DNA of 64,000 bases from Micromonospora sp. WMMD882 (GTDB lineage: Bacteria; Actinomycetota; Actinomycetes; Mycobacteriales; Micromonosporaceae): contig NZ_CP114903.1 in the NCBI RefSeq assembly GCF_027497255.1, forward strand, positions 2,852,001 through 2,916,000, in the 5' to 3' direction. The stretch's first letter is position 1. Every line of letters starts with the position of its first letter. A program made the translations under genes and the position numbers. The notes beneath the pieces are model-generated. The model ran no database searches, was not told where the DNA came from, and saw nothing but the letters and a program-made list of their open reading frames with translations. Below, one piece after another: positions 16,795 through 28,500 of this stretch.

Positions 16795-19074
16795 CTACAC
16801 GGCGGCGAGGACGGCGGCGTCGATCCGGGCCCGCTCGTCGTCGGACGGCCAGCCGCCGACCAGGTAGAAGGCGTCCACCACGTCGCCGCCGAGGGTGGCG
16901 ATCCGGGCGGCGCGGACCTGGGCGCCGGCCGCGTCCAGCGCGCTCGTCACCCGGTACAGCAGGCCGGTGGCGTCAGCGGCGCGCAGCTCCAGCACCACCG
17001 CGTCGGTGGCCGCGTCCCGGTGCCACACCACCCGGGGGGCCGCGCCGGCCGTCCGGGCCGCCAGCGCCCGCCCGCGCAGCCGCTGGGTGACCGACACGTC
17101 GCCGGCCAGCGCGCGGCGCAGGTCGGCGGCGAGCGCCACCGGGTCGGCGGCCAGCCCGTAGCGGGGCTGCACCCGGCACTCCACCAGGGCCCGACCGTCG
17201 TGGGTGGAGGCGTCCGCGCTGAGCACCTCCAGCCGGTGCAGGGCCAGGCAGCCGGCCACCGTGGCGAGCAGGCCCCGCCGGTCCGCGGCGGCCACCGCCA
17301 CCAGGTCGCCGGCCAGGTGGACCACCGGCAGCGGCTCGGCCAGCAGCGCCGGATCGGGGACCGGGGGCGCGGGCAGCACGCCGGTGTCCAGTGCCGTCCG
17401 GACCCGGGTGACCAGCTCGGCGACGAGCCGGCCCTTCCAGTCCGACCAGGCGGCCGGGCCGGTGGCCGCCGCGTCCGCCCGGACCAGGGCGTGCAGCAGG
17501 TCGAGGGTGGCCGGGTCGCCGACCGCCCCGGCGACCCGGGTGATGGTGACCGGGTCGGAGAGGTCCCGTCGGGTGGCCACGTCGGGCAGGAGCAGGTGCA
17601 GCCGGACCAGCGTGCCGATCAGCGCGGCCTCGGCGGGCGGCAGGCCGATCCGGGTCACCACCGCCTCCGCGATCGGCGCGCCGAGCGTGCTGTGGTCGGC
17701 CGGGCCGTCGGGCTCCTCGGCCGGCAGGCCCTTGCCGACGTCGTGCAGGAACGCGCCCAGCAGCAGCAGGTCGGGGCGGTCCACCTCGCGGGCGTACCGG
17801 CTGGCCTCGGCCGCCGCCTGGACCAGGTGCCGGTCGACGGTCCACCGGTGCACCGGGTTGTGCTGCGGGCGGCTGCGCAGCCGGGGCCACTCGGGCAGCC
17901 AGGCGTCGACCAGCCCGTACCGGTCGCAGGTCTCCCAGGCGGCGATCAGGCCGGGACCGGCCCCGAGGAGGGTGACCAGGGCGGCGCGGGCCTCCGGCGG
18001 CCAGGGCGACGGCAGCGGCGGGCAGTACGCGGCGAGCCACTCGCAGGTGGCCCGGGCGATCGGCAGTCGGGTGGTGGCCGCGGCGGCGGCCACCCGCAGC
18101 GACAGCGCCGGGTCGGGGCGGGCCCCGATCGCGGTCCGCGCCAGCACCAGCTCGCCGTCGTGCTCGACGACGTCCCGGGCGACCGGACGGCGGACCGGAC
18201 GGTCGGCGCCGGCCCGGCGACGGCTGCGCAGCCGGTCGGCGGCCCGCCAGGCGTCGTCGAGAGCGTGACTGACGGTACGGGCGTCCCCGGCGACCCGGCG
18301 CAGCAGGGCGTCCCCGCCGTCGAGGCCGAGCAGCCGGGCGACCCCCTCGCGTTCCTGGGCGAGCAGCCGGTCGACCCGGCGGCCGACCTGCTGGTGCAGG
18401 GCGTCGCGGGTGTCCAGCAGGCGCAGGTGCGCGGCCCGCACGGCGGGGCGCAGCGCGTCGGTGAGCCCGGCGGTCGCGATGGCCCGCAGGATGCCCAGGT
18501 CACGCAGCCCGCCGGCGGCCTCCTTGAGGTCGCCCTCCAGCAGGAAGGCCAGCTCGCCGTGCGCCTGCCAGCGGCTCTCGGTGGTCTCCCGCAGCCCGGG
18601 GAGCTGCCGGACGGCGGTGCGTCGCCACTGGTCGGCGGCGGCGCGGGTCAACTCGTCGGCGACCTGCCGGTCACCGGCCACGTGCCGGGCGTCGAGCAGC
18701 CCCAGGGAGACCTTGACGTCGTCCAGGGCGACCGACAGCGCCTCGCCGACGGTGCGCACCGAGTGGTCCAGCCGGAGCCGGGCGTCCCAGACGGGATACC
18801 AGACGGCGGCGGCCAGCGCGTCGATGCCGGGCACGCCGGTGTGCACGAGCACCAGGTCGAGGTCGCCGTGGGGCGCGCACTGCCGGCGGCCGAGCCCGCC
18901 GACGGCGACCAGCGCCACGCCGGGGGTCGGCGGCAGCAGGGTGGCCAGCCAGCGGTCGTACCGGTCGGCGCGGTCGCGGCGGGCCGCCTCCCCCACGCCG
19001 TCGACCCCGTCGACCGGGGGGTCAGCGCCGGGACCGGGGTCACCGGGCGCGTGTTCCGTGGTCGACGGGGTCAT
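16795..19074 (-). CDS. glnD: PII protein nucleotidyltransferase (GlnD)
   Basis: Modifies the PII protein according to glutamine level. In Actinobacteria it adenylylates rather than uridylylates PII (known for Streptomyces and Corynebacterium). The 759-residue protein has an N-terminal nucleotidyltransferase domain with VALVAVGGLGRRQ followed by HGDLDLVLVH, a linker helical region, an HD domain (LLGAFLHDVGKGLP) and two C-terminal ACT domains (near VAVAADRRGLLATVAG and DATGLLYRVTSAL). The usual GRxE of the catalytic loop is GRRQ here, while the D-x-D pair is intact. It is last in amtB-glnB-glnD, 15 bases after glnB. Confidence 0.93.
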   Translation of the reverse strand: MTPSTTEHAPGDPGPGADPPVDGVDGVGEAARRDRADRYDRWLATLLPPTPGVALVAVGGLGRRQCAPHGDLDLVLVHTGVPGIDALAAAVWYPVWDARLRLDHSVRTVGEALSVALDDVKVSLGLLDARHVAGDRQVADELTRAAADQWRRTAVRQLPGLRETTESRWQAHGELAFLLEGDLKEAAGGLRDLGILRAIATAGLTDALRPAVRAAHLRLLDTRDALHQQVGRRVDRLLAQEREGVARLLGLDGGDALLRRVAGDARTVSHALDDAWRAADRLRSRRRAGADRPVRRPVARDVVEHDGELVLARTAIGARPDPALSLRVAAAAATTRLPIARATCEWLAAYCPPLPSPWPPEARAALVTLLGAGPGLIAAWETCDRYGLVDAWLPEWPRLRSRPQHNPVHRWTVDRHLVQAAAEASRYAREVDRPDLLLLGAFLHDVGKGLPAEEPDGPADHSTLGAPIAEAVVTRIGLPPAEAALIGTLVRLHLLLPDVATRRDLSDPVTITRVAGAVGDPATLDLLHALVRADAAATGPAAWSDWKGRLVAELVTRVRTALDTGVLPAPPVPDPALLAEPLPVVHLAGDLVAVAAADRRGLLATVAGCLALHRLEVLSADASTHDGRALVECRVQPRYGLAADPVALAADLRRALAGDVSVTQRLRGRALAARTAGAAPRVVWHRDAATDAVVLELRAADATGLLYRVTSALDAAGAQVRAARIATLGGDVVDAFYLVGGWPSDDERARIDAAVLAAV

Positions 19075-19089
19075 GGCGGACGTGGCGGA

Positions 19090-20813
<1,724 letters not shown>

Positions 20814-20902
20814 GCTGGCCTCCTAAAGGTGGGGTCCCTCCTTCACGGCTTCCGGGGCAGCGTCGCCCGTACGCCGGTTGCGCGAAAGGTTCCGCCCCGG
20901 CT

Positions 20903-20962
20903 GTTTCGCCTTCGGTCCCGCCCTGGTTTCCGGTCGGTCACGAGTTGTTTCAGACGTGTGAA
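20903..20962 (-). promoter_or_regulatory. GlnR-like operator array upstream of amtB
   Basis: Reading the minus strand towards amtB, three box pairs follow one another: TTCAC-N6-GAAAC (20962-20947), GTGAC-N6-GAAAC (20941-20926) and GGACC-N6-GAAAC (20918-20903), separated by 5 and 7 bases. The known actinobacterial GlnR consensus is gTnAC-N6-GaAAC repeated. The middle pair matches fully, the first has one mismatch in its left half, and the third keeps only the GAAAC half well. Confidence 0.7.
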
Positions 20963-20973
20963 GAAACGCGCAC

Positions 20974-21837
20974 TTACCGCAGGGCCCACTCGAGGGTGTG
21001 CCGTTCGTAGTCGAGCAGGCGCAGATCGCGCATCGGCCGCCGGAGGTGCCCCTTGTGCACGATCCGGACGAACGCCGGGTCACCGGCGGCGGCCATCCGG
21101 CGGATGCCCTCGACGTGGTCCACGATCCGCTTGCGGATGGTGCGGATCAGCCGGTGCCGGTCCCGCGGGATCAGCCCGTACGCGTCGGCGAACAACCGCA
21201 GCCGGCGCGGCCGGTCCGGCCGCTTCCAGCCGAGGGTGTAGGAGTCCCGGTCGGAGAAGACCGGCACCCAGGTCCAGGCCGCGTACGCCACGTCGTAGAT
21301 CCGCGCGCCCGGCGAGGCCAGGTCGAAGTCGATCAGCCCGAGGGTGCCGTCCGGTCGCCAGATCACGTTGTGCGGGGCGGCGTCGTGGTGGCAGATCACC
21401 TCGGTGTCCGGCGGCGGCGGCCCGAACGAGCGCCAGACCGCGCCCGGCGGCGGCACGAAACCGTACTGGGCGTCGTGGTACATCCGCAGCATGGTCGCCA
21501 CGGTCACCAGCGCCTCGTCGGTGACCCAGTGCGGGGCGAGCGGATACTCCCCGCACTCCCCCTCCATGTACGACAGGATCTCCCGGTTGCGCTCGTCCAT
21601 CCCGTAGGCGCGGGGCGCGCCGGTGAAGCCGACGTACTCCAGGTGCCGGAGCAGGGCGTGCACCGACGGCGTCCACGGCCCGGCGTTGCGCCGGACGGTG
21701 TCGCCGACCCGGACGACGGTGCTGACGTTCCCGCCGTGCAGCGGGATCTCCTCTGCGGTCACCTGCGGTCTCCCGGGGCCCGGTGGCGGCTGGGGCTGCT
21801 CACGCCACCCCGCGTGGACACGGTCGTCACTGCTCAC
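20974..21837 (-). CDS. Aminoglycoside phosphotransferase (APH)-fold protein
   Basis: A 287-residue kinase-like protein of the APH/choline-kinase superfamily. The catalytic loop is VICHHDAAPHNVIW (HxDxxxxN) and the metal site is GLIDFDLASPG. N-terminal residues 1-25 are Pro/Gly-rich and may be beyond the true start; an internal start near VTAEEIPLHGGN is possible. It lies between ftsY and amtB on the same strand but is separated from amtB by the GlnR-like array. Such genes are frequent in actinomycetes and few have a known substrate; resistance should not be assumed. Confidence 0.82.
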   Translation of the reverse strand: MSSDDRVHAGWREQPQPPPGPGRPQVTAEEIPLHGGNVSTVVRVGDTVRRNAGPWTPSVHALLRHLEYVGFTGAPRAYGMDERNREILSYMEGECGEYPLAPHWVTDEALVTVATMLRMYHDAQYGFVPPPGAVWRSFGPPPPDTEVICHHDAAPHNVIWRPDGTLGLIDFDLASPGARIYDVAYAAWTWVPVFSDRDSYTLGWKRPDRPRRLRLFADAYGLIPRDRHRLIRTIRKRIVDHVEGIRRMAAAGDPAFVRIVHKGHLRRPMRDLRLLDYERHTLEWALR

Positions 21838-21843
21838 CCGAGG

Positions 21844-23004
21844 CTACGCGTCCCGGGCGAGCGGCTCGACGCCGAGCAGCGCGTCGACGAACTGGGTCGG
21901 CTCGAAGGGCGCCAGGTCGTCCTTGCCCTCGCCCAGCCCGACCAGCTTGACCGGGATGCCGAGCCTGCGCTGGACGGCGATGACGATGCCGCCCTTGGCG
22001 GTGCCGTCGAGCTTGGTGAGCGCCACGCCGGTGACGTTCACCACCTCGGTGAAGACCCGGGCCTGCTCCAGGCCGTTCTGGCCGGTGGTGGCGTCCAGGA
22101 TCAGCAGGGTCTCGTCGATCGGGCCGTGCTTCTCCACCACCCGCTTGACCTTGCCCAGCTCGTCCATCAGGCCGATCTTGTTCTGCAGGCGGCCGGCGGT
22201 GTCGATCAGGACGGTGTCCACGCCGGTGGCGATGCCGCGCTTGACCGCGTCGAACGCCACGCTGGCCGGGTCGGCGCCCTCCGGCCCGCGGACGGTCTCC
22301 GCGCCGACCCGGCCGCCCCAGGTCTCCAACTGGTCAGCGGCGGCGGCCCGGAACGTGTCGGCCGCGCCGAGCAGCACGCTGCGGCCGTCCGCGACCAGCA
22401 CCCGGGCGATCTTGCCGCAGGTGGTGGTCTTGCCCGCGCCGTTGACCCCGACGACCAGCAGCACCGCCGGAGCGCCCTCCTTCGGCGCGGTGCGCAGCGA
22501 GCGGTCCAGCGTCGGGTCGAGCGCGTTGACCAGCTCGGCGGCGAGCAGGGCGCGCAGCTCGGTGGCGCTGCGGGTGCCCAGCACCCGGGTCCGCTCCCGG
22601 AGCCGGTCGACGATCTCCCGGGTGGCGTCGACGCCGACGTCGGCGGTGATCAGGCTGTCCTCGATCTCCTCCCAGGCGTCCTCGTCGAGGTGATCGCGGC
22701 TGAGCAGGCCGAGCAGCCCCCTGCCGAGGGAGTTCTGCGAGCGGGACAGCCGGGAACGCAGCCGGACCAGCCGCCCGGCGGTCGGCTCGGGCACCTCCAG
22801 CGGCGGGGCCTCCACCACCGGCGGCTCGACCACCACCGGGGCCGGCTCCCGGGTCGGTGGGGCGGTCGGCCGCTCCTCGACCCGGGTGGGCGCCGACGGT
22901 TGCGGGGGCGCCGGCCGTCGCCGCAGCCTGGGCGCCACGAGCCCGACCACCGACAGCAGCAGCACACCGAGCAGAACCAGAGCGACCACGAGGTAATCCG
23001 CCAT
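21844..23004 (-). CDS. ftsY: Signal recognition particle receptor FtsY
   Basis: SRP receptor GTPase at the membrane. The 386-residue protein opens with a membrane helix (about residues 4-25, YLVVALVLLGVLLLSVVGLV). A Pro/Glu/Val-rich linker follows, then the NG domain: GVNGAGKTTTCGKIA (P-loop, about residue 190), DTFRAAAADQL, LIDTAGRLQNK and TKLDGTAKGG. The N-terminal membrane anchor is typical of actinobacterial FtsY. It is followed within six bases by the APH-fold gene and is itself preceded by a 147-base gap shared with a divergent phosphatase gene. Confidence 0.95.
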   Translation of the reverse strand: MADYLVVALVLLGVLLLSVVGLVAPRLRRRPAPPQPSAPTRVEERPTAPPTREPAPVVVEPPVVEAPPLEVPEPTAGRLVRLRSRLSRSQNSLGRGLLGLLSRDHLDEDAWEEIEDSLITADVGVDATREIVDRLRERTRVLGTRSATELRALLAAELVNALDPTLDRSLRTAPKEGAPAVLLVVGVNGAGKTTTCGKIARVLVADGRSVLLGAADTFRAAAADQLETWGGRVGAETVRGPEGADPASVAFDAVKRGIATGVDTVLIDTAGRLQNKIGLMDELGKVKRVVEKHGPIDETLLILDATTGQNGLEQARVFTEVVNVTGVALTKLDGTAKGGIVIAVQRRLGIPVKLVGLGEGKDDLAPFEPTQFVDALLGVEPLARDA

Positions 23005-23151
23005 GCCGAAATCCTGTCAGATGCCGCCGTGGTCGGCTCAGCCACCGCGCCTGATCCCGGCCCGAGCTGCGACGACGCGCCGGTGACCGTGGGTGCCGGT
23101 GGCGTCGACAGGGTAGAAATGGTGAGCCGCTCTCGTCTCGGAGGTGCCGTC

Positions 23152-24912
23152 ATGCCCAGCCCACGCCTGCTCATCGGGCCGTTGCTACGACGGGTCGTCG
23201 GCACGCGGGCCACCGTCTGGGTGGAGACCAGCGCCCCCGCGGTGGTCCGGGTCCGCGCCGCCGACGGGGCAGCCGGCAGCGCGCCCACCTTCAGCGCGTA
23301 CGGCCACCACTACGCGCTGGTGGTGGTGGAGGGCCTGACCCCGGACTCCACCACCACGTACGAGGTGCTGGTCGACGACGAGGTGGCCTGGCCGGAGCCG
23401 GGCGACCCGTACCCGCCGTCCATGATCCGGACCCGGGCGGCCGACGATCTCGACCAGCAGGTGCGCCTGGTCTTCGGCTCCTGCCGGGAGACCACCCAGC
23501 ACTCCACCACCCGCAAGCTCCCGCCGGACGCCCTGGACGCGTACGCCCGACGGCTGATGGCCGACCCGGCTTCGGCAGAGCGTCCCGACCTGCTGGTGCT
23601 CCTCGGCGACCAGGTGTACGCCGACCAGACCTCGCCGACCGTGCGTCGGCTGCTGCGCCGGCGTCGGCGACGGCCGGCGGGCGCGCCGGCCGACCAGGTG
23701 GTGAGCTTCGACGAGTACACCAAGCTCTACCTGGAGTCCTGGCGGGACCCGGAGATCCGCTGGCTGCTGGCCACCGTGCCGAGCGTGATGATCTTCGACG
23801 ACCACGAGATCATCGACGACTGGAACACCTCCGCCGCCTGGCGGTCCGACATGCGCGAGCAGCCCTGGTGGGCGGAGCGGATCGGCAGCGGGCTCGCCTC
23901 GTACTGGGTCTACCAGCACCTGGGCAACCTCTCCCCCGACGAGATCGCCGCCGACCCGGTCTACGCCCAGGTCACCGCCGCCGACGACGCCACCGCGGTG
24001 CTGCGGGAGTTCGGCCGCCGGGTCGACCAGGAGTCCGACCTGACGCACGACACCGAACGCTGGCGGGCGGCGCAGTACCAGTGGAGCTACGCGCTGGACA
24101 TCGGCCGCACCCGGCTGGTCATGCTGGACAACCGGTGCAGCCGGGTGCTGGAGCCGGCGCGGCGGGCCATGCTGCCGGCCGGCGAGTGGTCGTGGTTCGT
24201 CGACCAGGCCCACGGCGTCTACGACCACCTGGTCGTCGGCTCGTCGCTGCCCTGGCTGCTGCCGCCGGGCATCCACCACGTCGAGGCGTGGAACGAGAAG
24301 CTCGCCGGATCCCGCCGCCCCTGGGTGGCCGGCGTCTCGGAGAAGCTGCGCCGGGCGCTCGACCTGGAGCACTGGGCCGCCTTCCAGCGGTCCTTCGACG
24401 CGCTCGGGGCGCTGTTCGCCCGGATCGGCGCCGGGTCGCCCGGCCAGCCCGGCGACCGGGTCGGAGCCGGCCCGGCGTACGCGCCACCGGCCTCGATCAG
24501 CGTGCTCGGCGGGGACGTGCACCACTCGTACGTCGCGCGGGCCCGCCTCGGGGCCGACGTGACGACCCCGGTGCACCAGTTGACCTGCTCGCCGATCCAC
24601 AACCAGGTGCCGGCCGGGATGCGTCCGCTGATGCGGCTCGGCTGGTCACCGGGGCCGGCGGCGGCGGTCCGGGCGCTGGCCCGCTCGGCGGGGGTGCGCC
24701 GTCCGACGGTGCGCTGGAAGAAGCTGGACGGGCCGTACTTCGGCAACGCGGTGGGCATCCTGCTGCACCGGGGCCGGGCCGCCGAGGTGACCATCGAGGG
24801 CACCACCAGCGACGGGCGGCTGCGTCCGGTGGCGCGCCAACGGCTGACCGCCCCACCGACCGGCCGGCCGGCCGCCGCCACGGCCAGCGCGACCAGCGCC
24901 GCCGGGGGCTGA
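23152..24912 (+). CDS. PhoD-like alkaline phosphatase family protein
   Basis: A 586-residue metallophosphatase of the PhoD superfamily. An N-terminal Fn3-like domain (RATVWVETSAPAVVRVRA, VVVEGLTPDSTTTYEVLVDD) precedes the metallophosphatase core: VFGSCRET, LVLLGDQVYADQ (metal Asp), MIFDDHEIIDDW and LGGDVHHSYVARA near the C-terminus. There is no signal peptide, so it is probably cytoplasmic, unlike secreted Tat-exported PhoD. ATG at 23152 has GGAG at good distance. The gene is divergent from ftsY. The C-terminal ~25 residues are Ala/Thr/Pro-rich. Confidence 0.87.
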   Translation: MPSPRLLIGPLLRRVVGTRATVWVETSAPAVVRVRAADGAAGSAPTFSAYGHHYALVVVEGLTPDSTTTYEVLVDDEVAWPEPGDPYPPSMIRTRAADDLDQQVRLVFGSCRETTQHSTTRKLPPDALDAYARRLMADPASAERPDLLVLLGDQVYADQTSPTVRRLLRRRRRRPAGAPADQVVSFDEYTKLYLESWRDPEIRWLLATVPSVMIFDDHEIIDDWNTSAAWRSDMREQPWWAERIGSGLASYWVYQHLGNLSPDEIAADPVYAQVTAADDATAVLREFGRRVDQESDLTHDTERWRAAQYQWSYALDIGRTRLVMLDNRCSRVLEPARRAMLPAGEWSWFVDQAHGVYDHLVVGSSLPWLLPPGIHHVEAWNEKLAGSRRPWVAGVSEKLRRALDLEHWAAFQRSFDALGALFARIGAGSPGQPGDRVGAGPAYAPPASISVLGGDVHHSYVARARLGADVTTPVHQLTCSPIHNQVPAGMRPLMRLGWSPGPAAAVRALARSAGVRRPTVRWKKLDGPYFGNAVGILLHRGRAAEVTIEGTTSDGRLRPVARQRLTAPPTGRPAAATASATSAAGG

Positions 24913-24947
24913 GCCGTACCGTCGGGGTGGGCGCGGCGTGGTCCGCG

Positions 24948-25571
24948 TCAGTACGCCAGCGCGGCGCGCACGTAGCGCAGCCCCTCCGGCCCGCTCCACC
25001 GGTACGCCGGCAGCCCGGCCACCCGGGCCCCACTGACCATGCGGTCGTCGTCGTCGACGAAGAGCACCCGGTCCGGCGGGGTACGCAGCGCCCGGCAGGC
25101 CGCCCGGAAGTACTCCTTCGACGGCTTGTGCACGCCGACGACGGAGGAGTTGACCACCACGTCCAACTCGTCGGTGAGGCCCAGCGCGGCCAGGTCCGCG
25201 TCGAGCAGGTCGGTGGCGTTGGTGGCCAGGCCGACCGGGAGCCCGGCGGCCCGCACCTCGCGGACCAGGGAGAGCACGTCCGGGTCCACCTCGCCGCGGT
25301 ACGCCTGCCACTCGTCCACCGCCGCCCGGGCCCGCTCCCGGTCGTCGCCGGCCGGACCGGCCAGCGCGTCCGCCACGCTGGTCATCCAGTCGGCGTGACT
25401 GACCTGGCCGACCAGCACCGGCTGGAGCCGCCCCCAGTGCATGGCGATGTCGGTGAGCACCCCCGGGGTGAGCCCGTGCCGCTGCTCCACCCCGGCCGCG
25501 ACCGCCGGGTCGAAGCGCCGCAGGACGCCGTCGAGATCCACCAGGAGCGCCGTCGCGCGTTCCCGAGCCAC
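24948..25571 (-). CDS. HAD-superfamily hydrolase
   Basis: A 207-residue HAD phosphatase-like protein. Motif I is LLVDLDGVLRRFD (nucleophile Asp and acid/base Asp), motif II GLATNAT, motif III Lys in VGVHKPSKEYF, and motif IV VLFVDDDDRMVSGA. The cap is a small helical subdomain, as in subfamily IA. The GTG start shares one base with the TAG of smc (TAGTG), so it is cotranscribed behind smc. Substrate unknown. Confidence 0.88.
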   Translation of the reverse strand: MARERATALLVDLDGVLRRFDPAVAAGVEQRHGLTPGVLTDIAMHWGRLQPVLVGQVSHADWMTSVADALAGPAGDDRERARAAVDEWQAYRGEVDPDVLSLVREVRAAGLPVGLATNATDLLDADLAALGLTDELDVVVNSSVVGVHKPSKEYFRAACRALRTPPDRVLFVDDDDRMVSGARVAGLPAYRWSGPEGLRYVRAALAY

Positions 25572-28500
25572 TATCGATTCTCCTCGGTCCGGTTGAGCCG
25601 TTGACTGATCACCTGGGTCACGCCGTTGCGCATGGTCACCCCGTAGAGGGCGTCGGCGACCTCCATGGTGCGTTTCTGGTGGGTGATCACGATGAGCTGG
25701 CTCTTCTCCCGCAACTGGGCCAGCAACGTGATCAACCGGCCCAGGTTGACGTCGTCCAGGGCCGCCTCGACCTCGTCCATGATGTAGAACGGGCTGGGCC
25801 GGGCCCGGAAGATCGCCACCAGCATCGCCACCGCGGTCAGCGACCGCTCCCCGCCGGAGAGCAGCGAGAGCCGCTTGATCTTCTTGCCCGGCGGCCGGGC
25901 CTCCACCTCGACGCCGGTGGTGAGCAGGTCGTCCGGCTCGGTGAGCACCAGCCGCCCCTCGCCACCGGGGAAGAGCACCTCGAAGACCTGCTGGAACTCC
26001 CGGGCGGTGTCGGCGAACGCGCTGGCGAAGACCTCCAGGATCCGCTCGTCGACGTCCTTGACCACGGTGAGCAGGTCACGCCGGGTGGCCTTGAGGTCCT
26101 CCAACTGCTCGGAGAGGAACTTGTACCGCTCCTCCAGCGCCGCGAACTCCTCCAGCGCCAGCGGGTTGACCTTGCCGAGCAGGGCCAGCTCGCGTTCCGC
26201 CTTGGCGGCCCGCTTCTCCTGCGCCGGGCGTTCGTAGCGGACCGGTCCGGGCACCGGCGTGCCGTCCCGCTCGGCCGCCGCCACGTCCGCCTGGGTGGGC
26301 GGCACCGGCTGGTCCGGGCCGTACTCGCCGATCAGCGCCGCCACGTCCAGGCCGAAGTCCTCGGCGGCCTTCAGCTCCAACTGCTCGATACGCAGCCGCT
26401 GCTCGGCGCGGGCCACCTCGTCCCGGTGCACCTGGCTGGTCAGCCGCTCCAGCTCCGCGCCGAACCGCTTCGCCGCGCCGCGCACCTCCTGCAACTCGGC
26501 CTCCCGGGCGGCGCGTTCGGCCGCCACGGCGTCCCGGCGCTGCGCGGCCTGCGCGATCGAGGCGGTCAGCCGGTCGAGCGCGGCCCGCGCGCCGCCGGCC
26601 ACCGCCCGGGCGATCGCCGCCCCCCGGGTACGCGCCGCCCGGCGGGCCGCCGCGCGTTCCCGGGCGGCCCGCTCGGCGGTGGCCTGCCGGCGCAGCGAGT
26701 CGGCCCGGCCGGCGATCGAGGAGACCCGCTCCTCGGCGGTACGCACCGCGAGCCGCACCTCCATCTCGTTCTGCCGGGCCTGCGGCGCCATCGCGGCCAA
26801 CTGGTCACGTTCCTCGGTCGACGGCTCCGCGTCGATCGGGGTGGCCTCCGCCGACCGGAGCCGCTCCGTCAGCTCGGCGAGGGTGGCGAGGTCCCGTTCC
26901 CGGGCGGCCCGGGCCCGGGCCAGCGACTCGCCGAGGCGGTCGGTCTCGCCCCGCGCGGACCGGGCGGCGGCCCCGAGCTCGGCCAGCCGCCGGGCGGCGG
27001 CGTTGCGGTGGCTCTCCGCCTCCCGCTTGGCGGCGGCGGCGTGCTGCGCCGCCTCCTTGGCGGCGGCCACCTCGGCGCGCGCCGCCACGAGCTGGTCGCG
27101 CAGGTCCGCGCTGGCGCGCTCGGCGGCGAGCCGGTGCGAGCGGGCCTCCTCCACGGCCGCCTGCACCTCGATGAAGCTGGGCGCCTTGGCCGAGCCGCCG
27201 GCCGCCGCGTACGCGCCGACCACGTCGCCGTCCGGGGTGACCGCGCGCAGCTCCGGGTTGGTGGTGACGACCTCGGTGGCGGCGGTGAGGTCGTCGACAC
27301 AGACCACGTCGCGCAGCGCCCGGTGCACCGCCGGGCGCACCTGGTCGGCGCACTCGACCAGGTCGGGCGCCCAGCGGGCGCCGTCGGGGAGCTTCGGGCG
27401 CAGCGCGTCGGCGGGACCGTCCATGCCGGGCCCGGCGGGGCTGCCGACCAGCAACCCGGCCCGGCCGGCGTCGGAGATCTTCAGCAGCCGCATCGCCTCG
27501 ACCGCCTCGTCGACGCCGGCGACGGCCACCGCGTCGGCCAGGCCACCGAGCGCGGCGGCCAGCGCCGCCTCGTGGCCGGGGGCCACGGTGAGCAGCCCGG
27601 CCAGGCTGCCCAGCACGCCGGGCACCTCGCCAGCACGGGCCAGCAGCGCGCCCGCGCCGTCCTTGCGGCGCAGGCCGATGGCCAGCGCCTCCTCCCGGGC
27701 CTTCCAGGTCGCGGCGTCCTTCTCCGCGGCCCGCTCGGCCTCGGACAACGCGCGGACGGCCGCCTGCGTCCGCTCGTGGACGGCGACCGCCTCGGCGTGC
27801 CGGGCGTCCAACTCGACGTTGTCCCGGTCCGCCTCGGTGGACTGTTCGGCCACCGCGTCCAGGTCGGCCTGCGCCCGGTCGGCCCGGCTGGACGCGTCGG
27901 CGTGCGCGGCGGCCAGCCGGTCGATCTCCTCGCCCGCGCTGGTGGCGCGGGCCTGGGCGGAGTTCACCTGACCGGTGAGCCGGGCCAGCCCCTCCCGCCG
28001 GTCGGCGATCGCCTTGGCGGCGGCCACCAGCTCCCGTTCCGCGGCGGCGAGCTGCCGTTCCAGCTCCTGCCGGCGCTCCACCGCCTCGGCGAGCCGGACC
28101 TGGTCGTCGGTGAGCGCCTCGCGCAGCTCCTCCTCCTGCTCACGGACCCGCTCGGCCTCGGCGTCCAACTGGTCCGGGTCCCGGCCGGGACGTTCGTCGT
28201 CCCCGGTGGCGCTGAGGTGACGCAGCCGTTCCCGGGCCAACTGCTCGATGGAACGGAACCGCTCGGCGAGGGCGGAGAGCTGGTACCAGGTGTCCTGGGC
28301 GGCGGCGAGCTGCGGGGCGTCCTCGGCCAGGGCCGCCTCCAGCTCACCGAGTCGCCCCTGCACCTGGGTGTGCTCCTGTTCCACCTGCTCGCGCCGCTCC
28401 CGCAGGGCCGCCTCGTCGGCGATCTCCCGGTCCAGCGTGGTCCGCAGGGTGGCCAGGTCGTCGGCGAGCAGCCGCAGCCGGGCGTCGCGCAGGTTGGCCT

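Noticed and set aside
20974..21837. Aminoglycoside resistance gene
   Set aside because: Only the APH superfamily fold is visible; most such actinomycete genes have other or unknown substrates, so a resistance claim is not supported.
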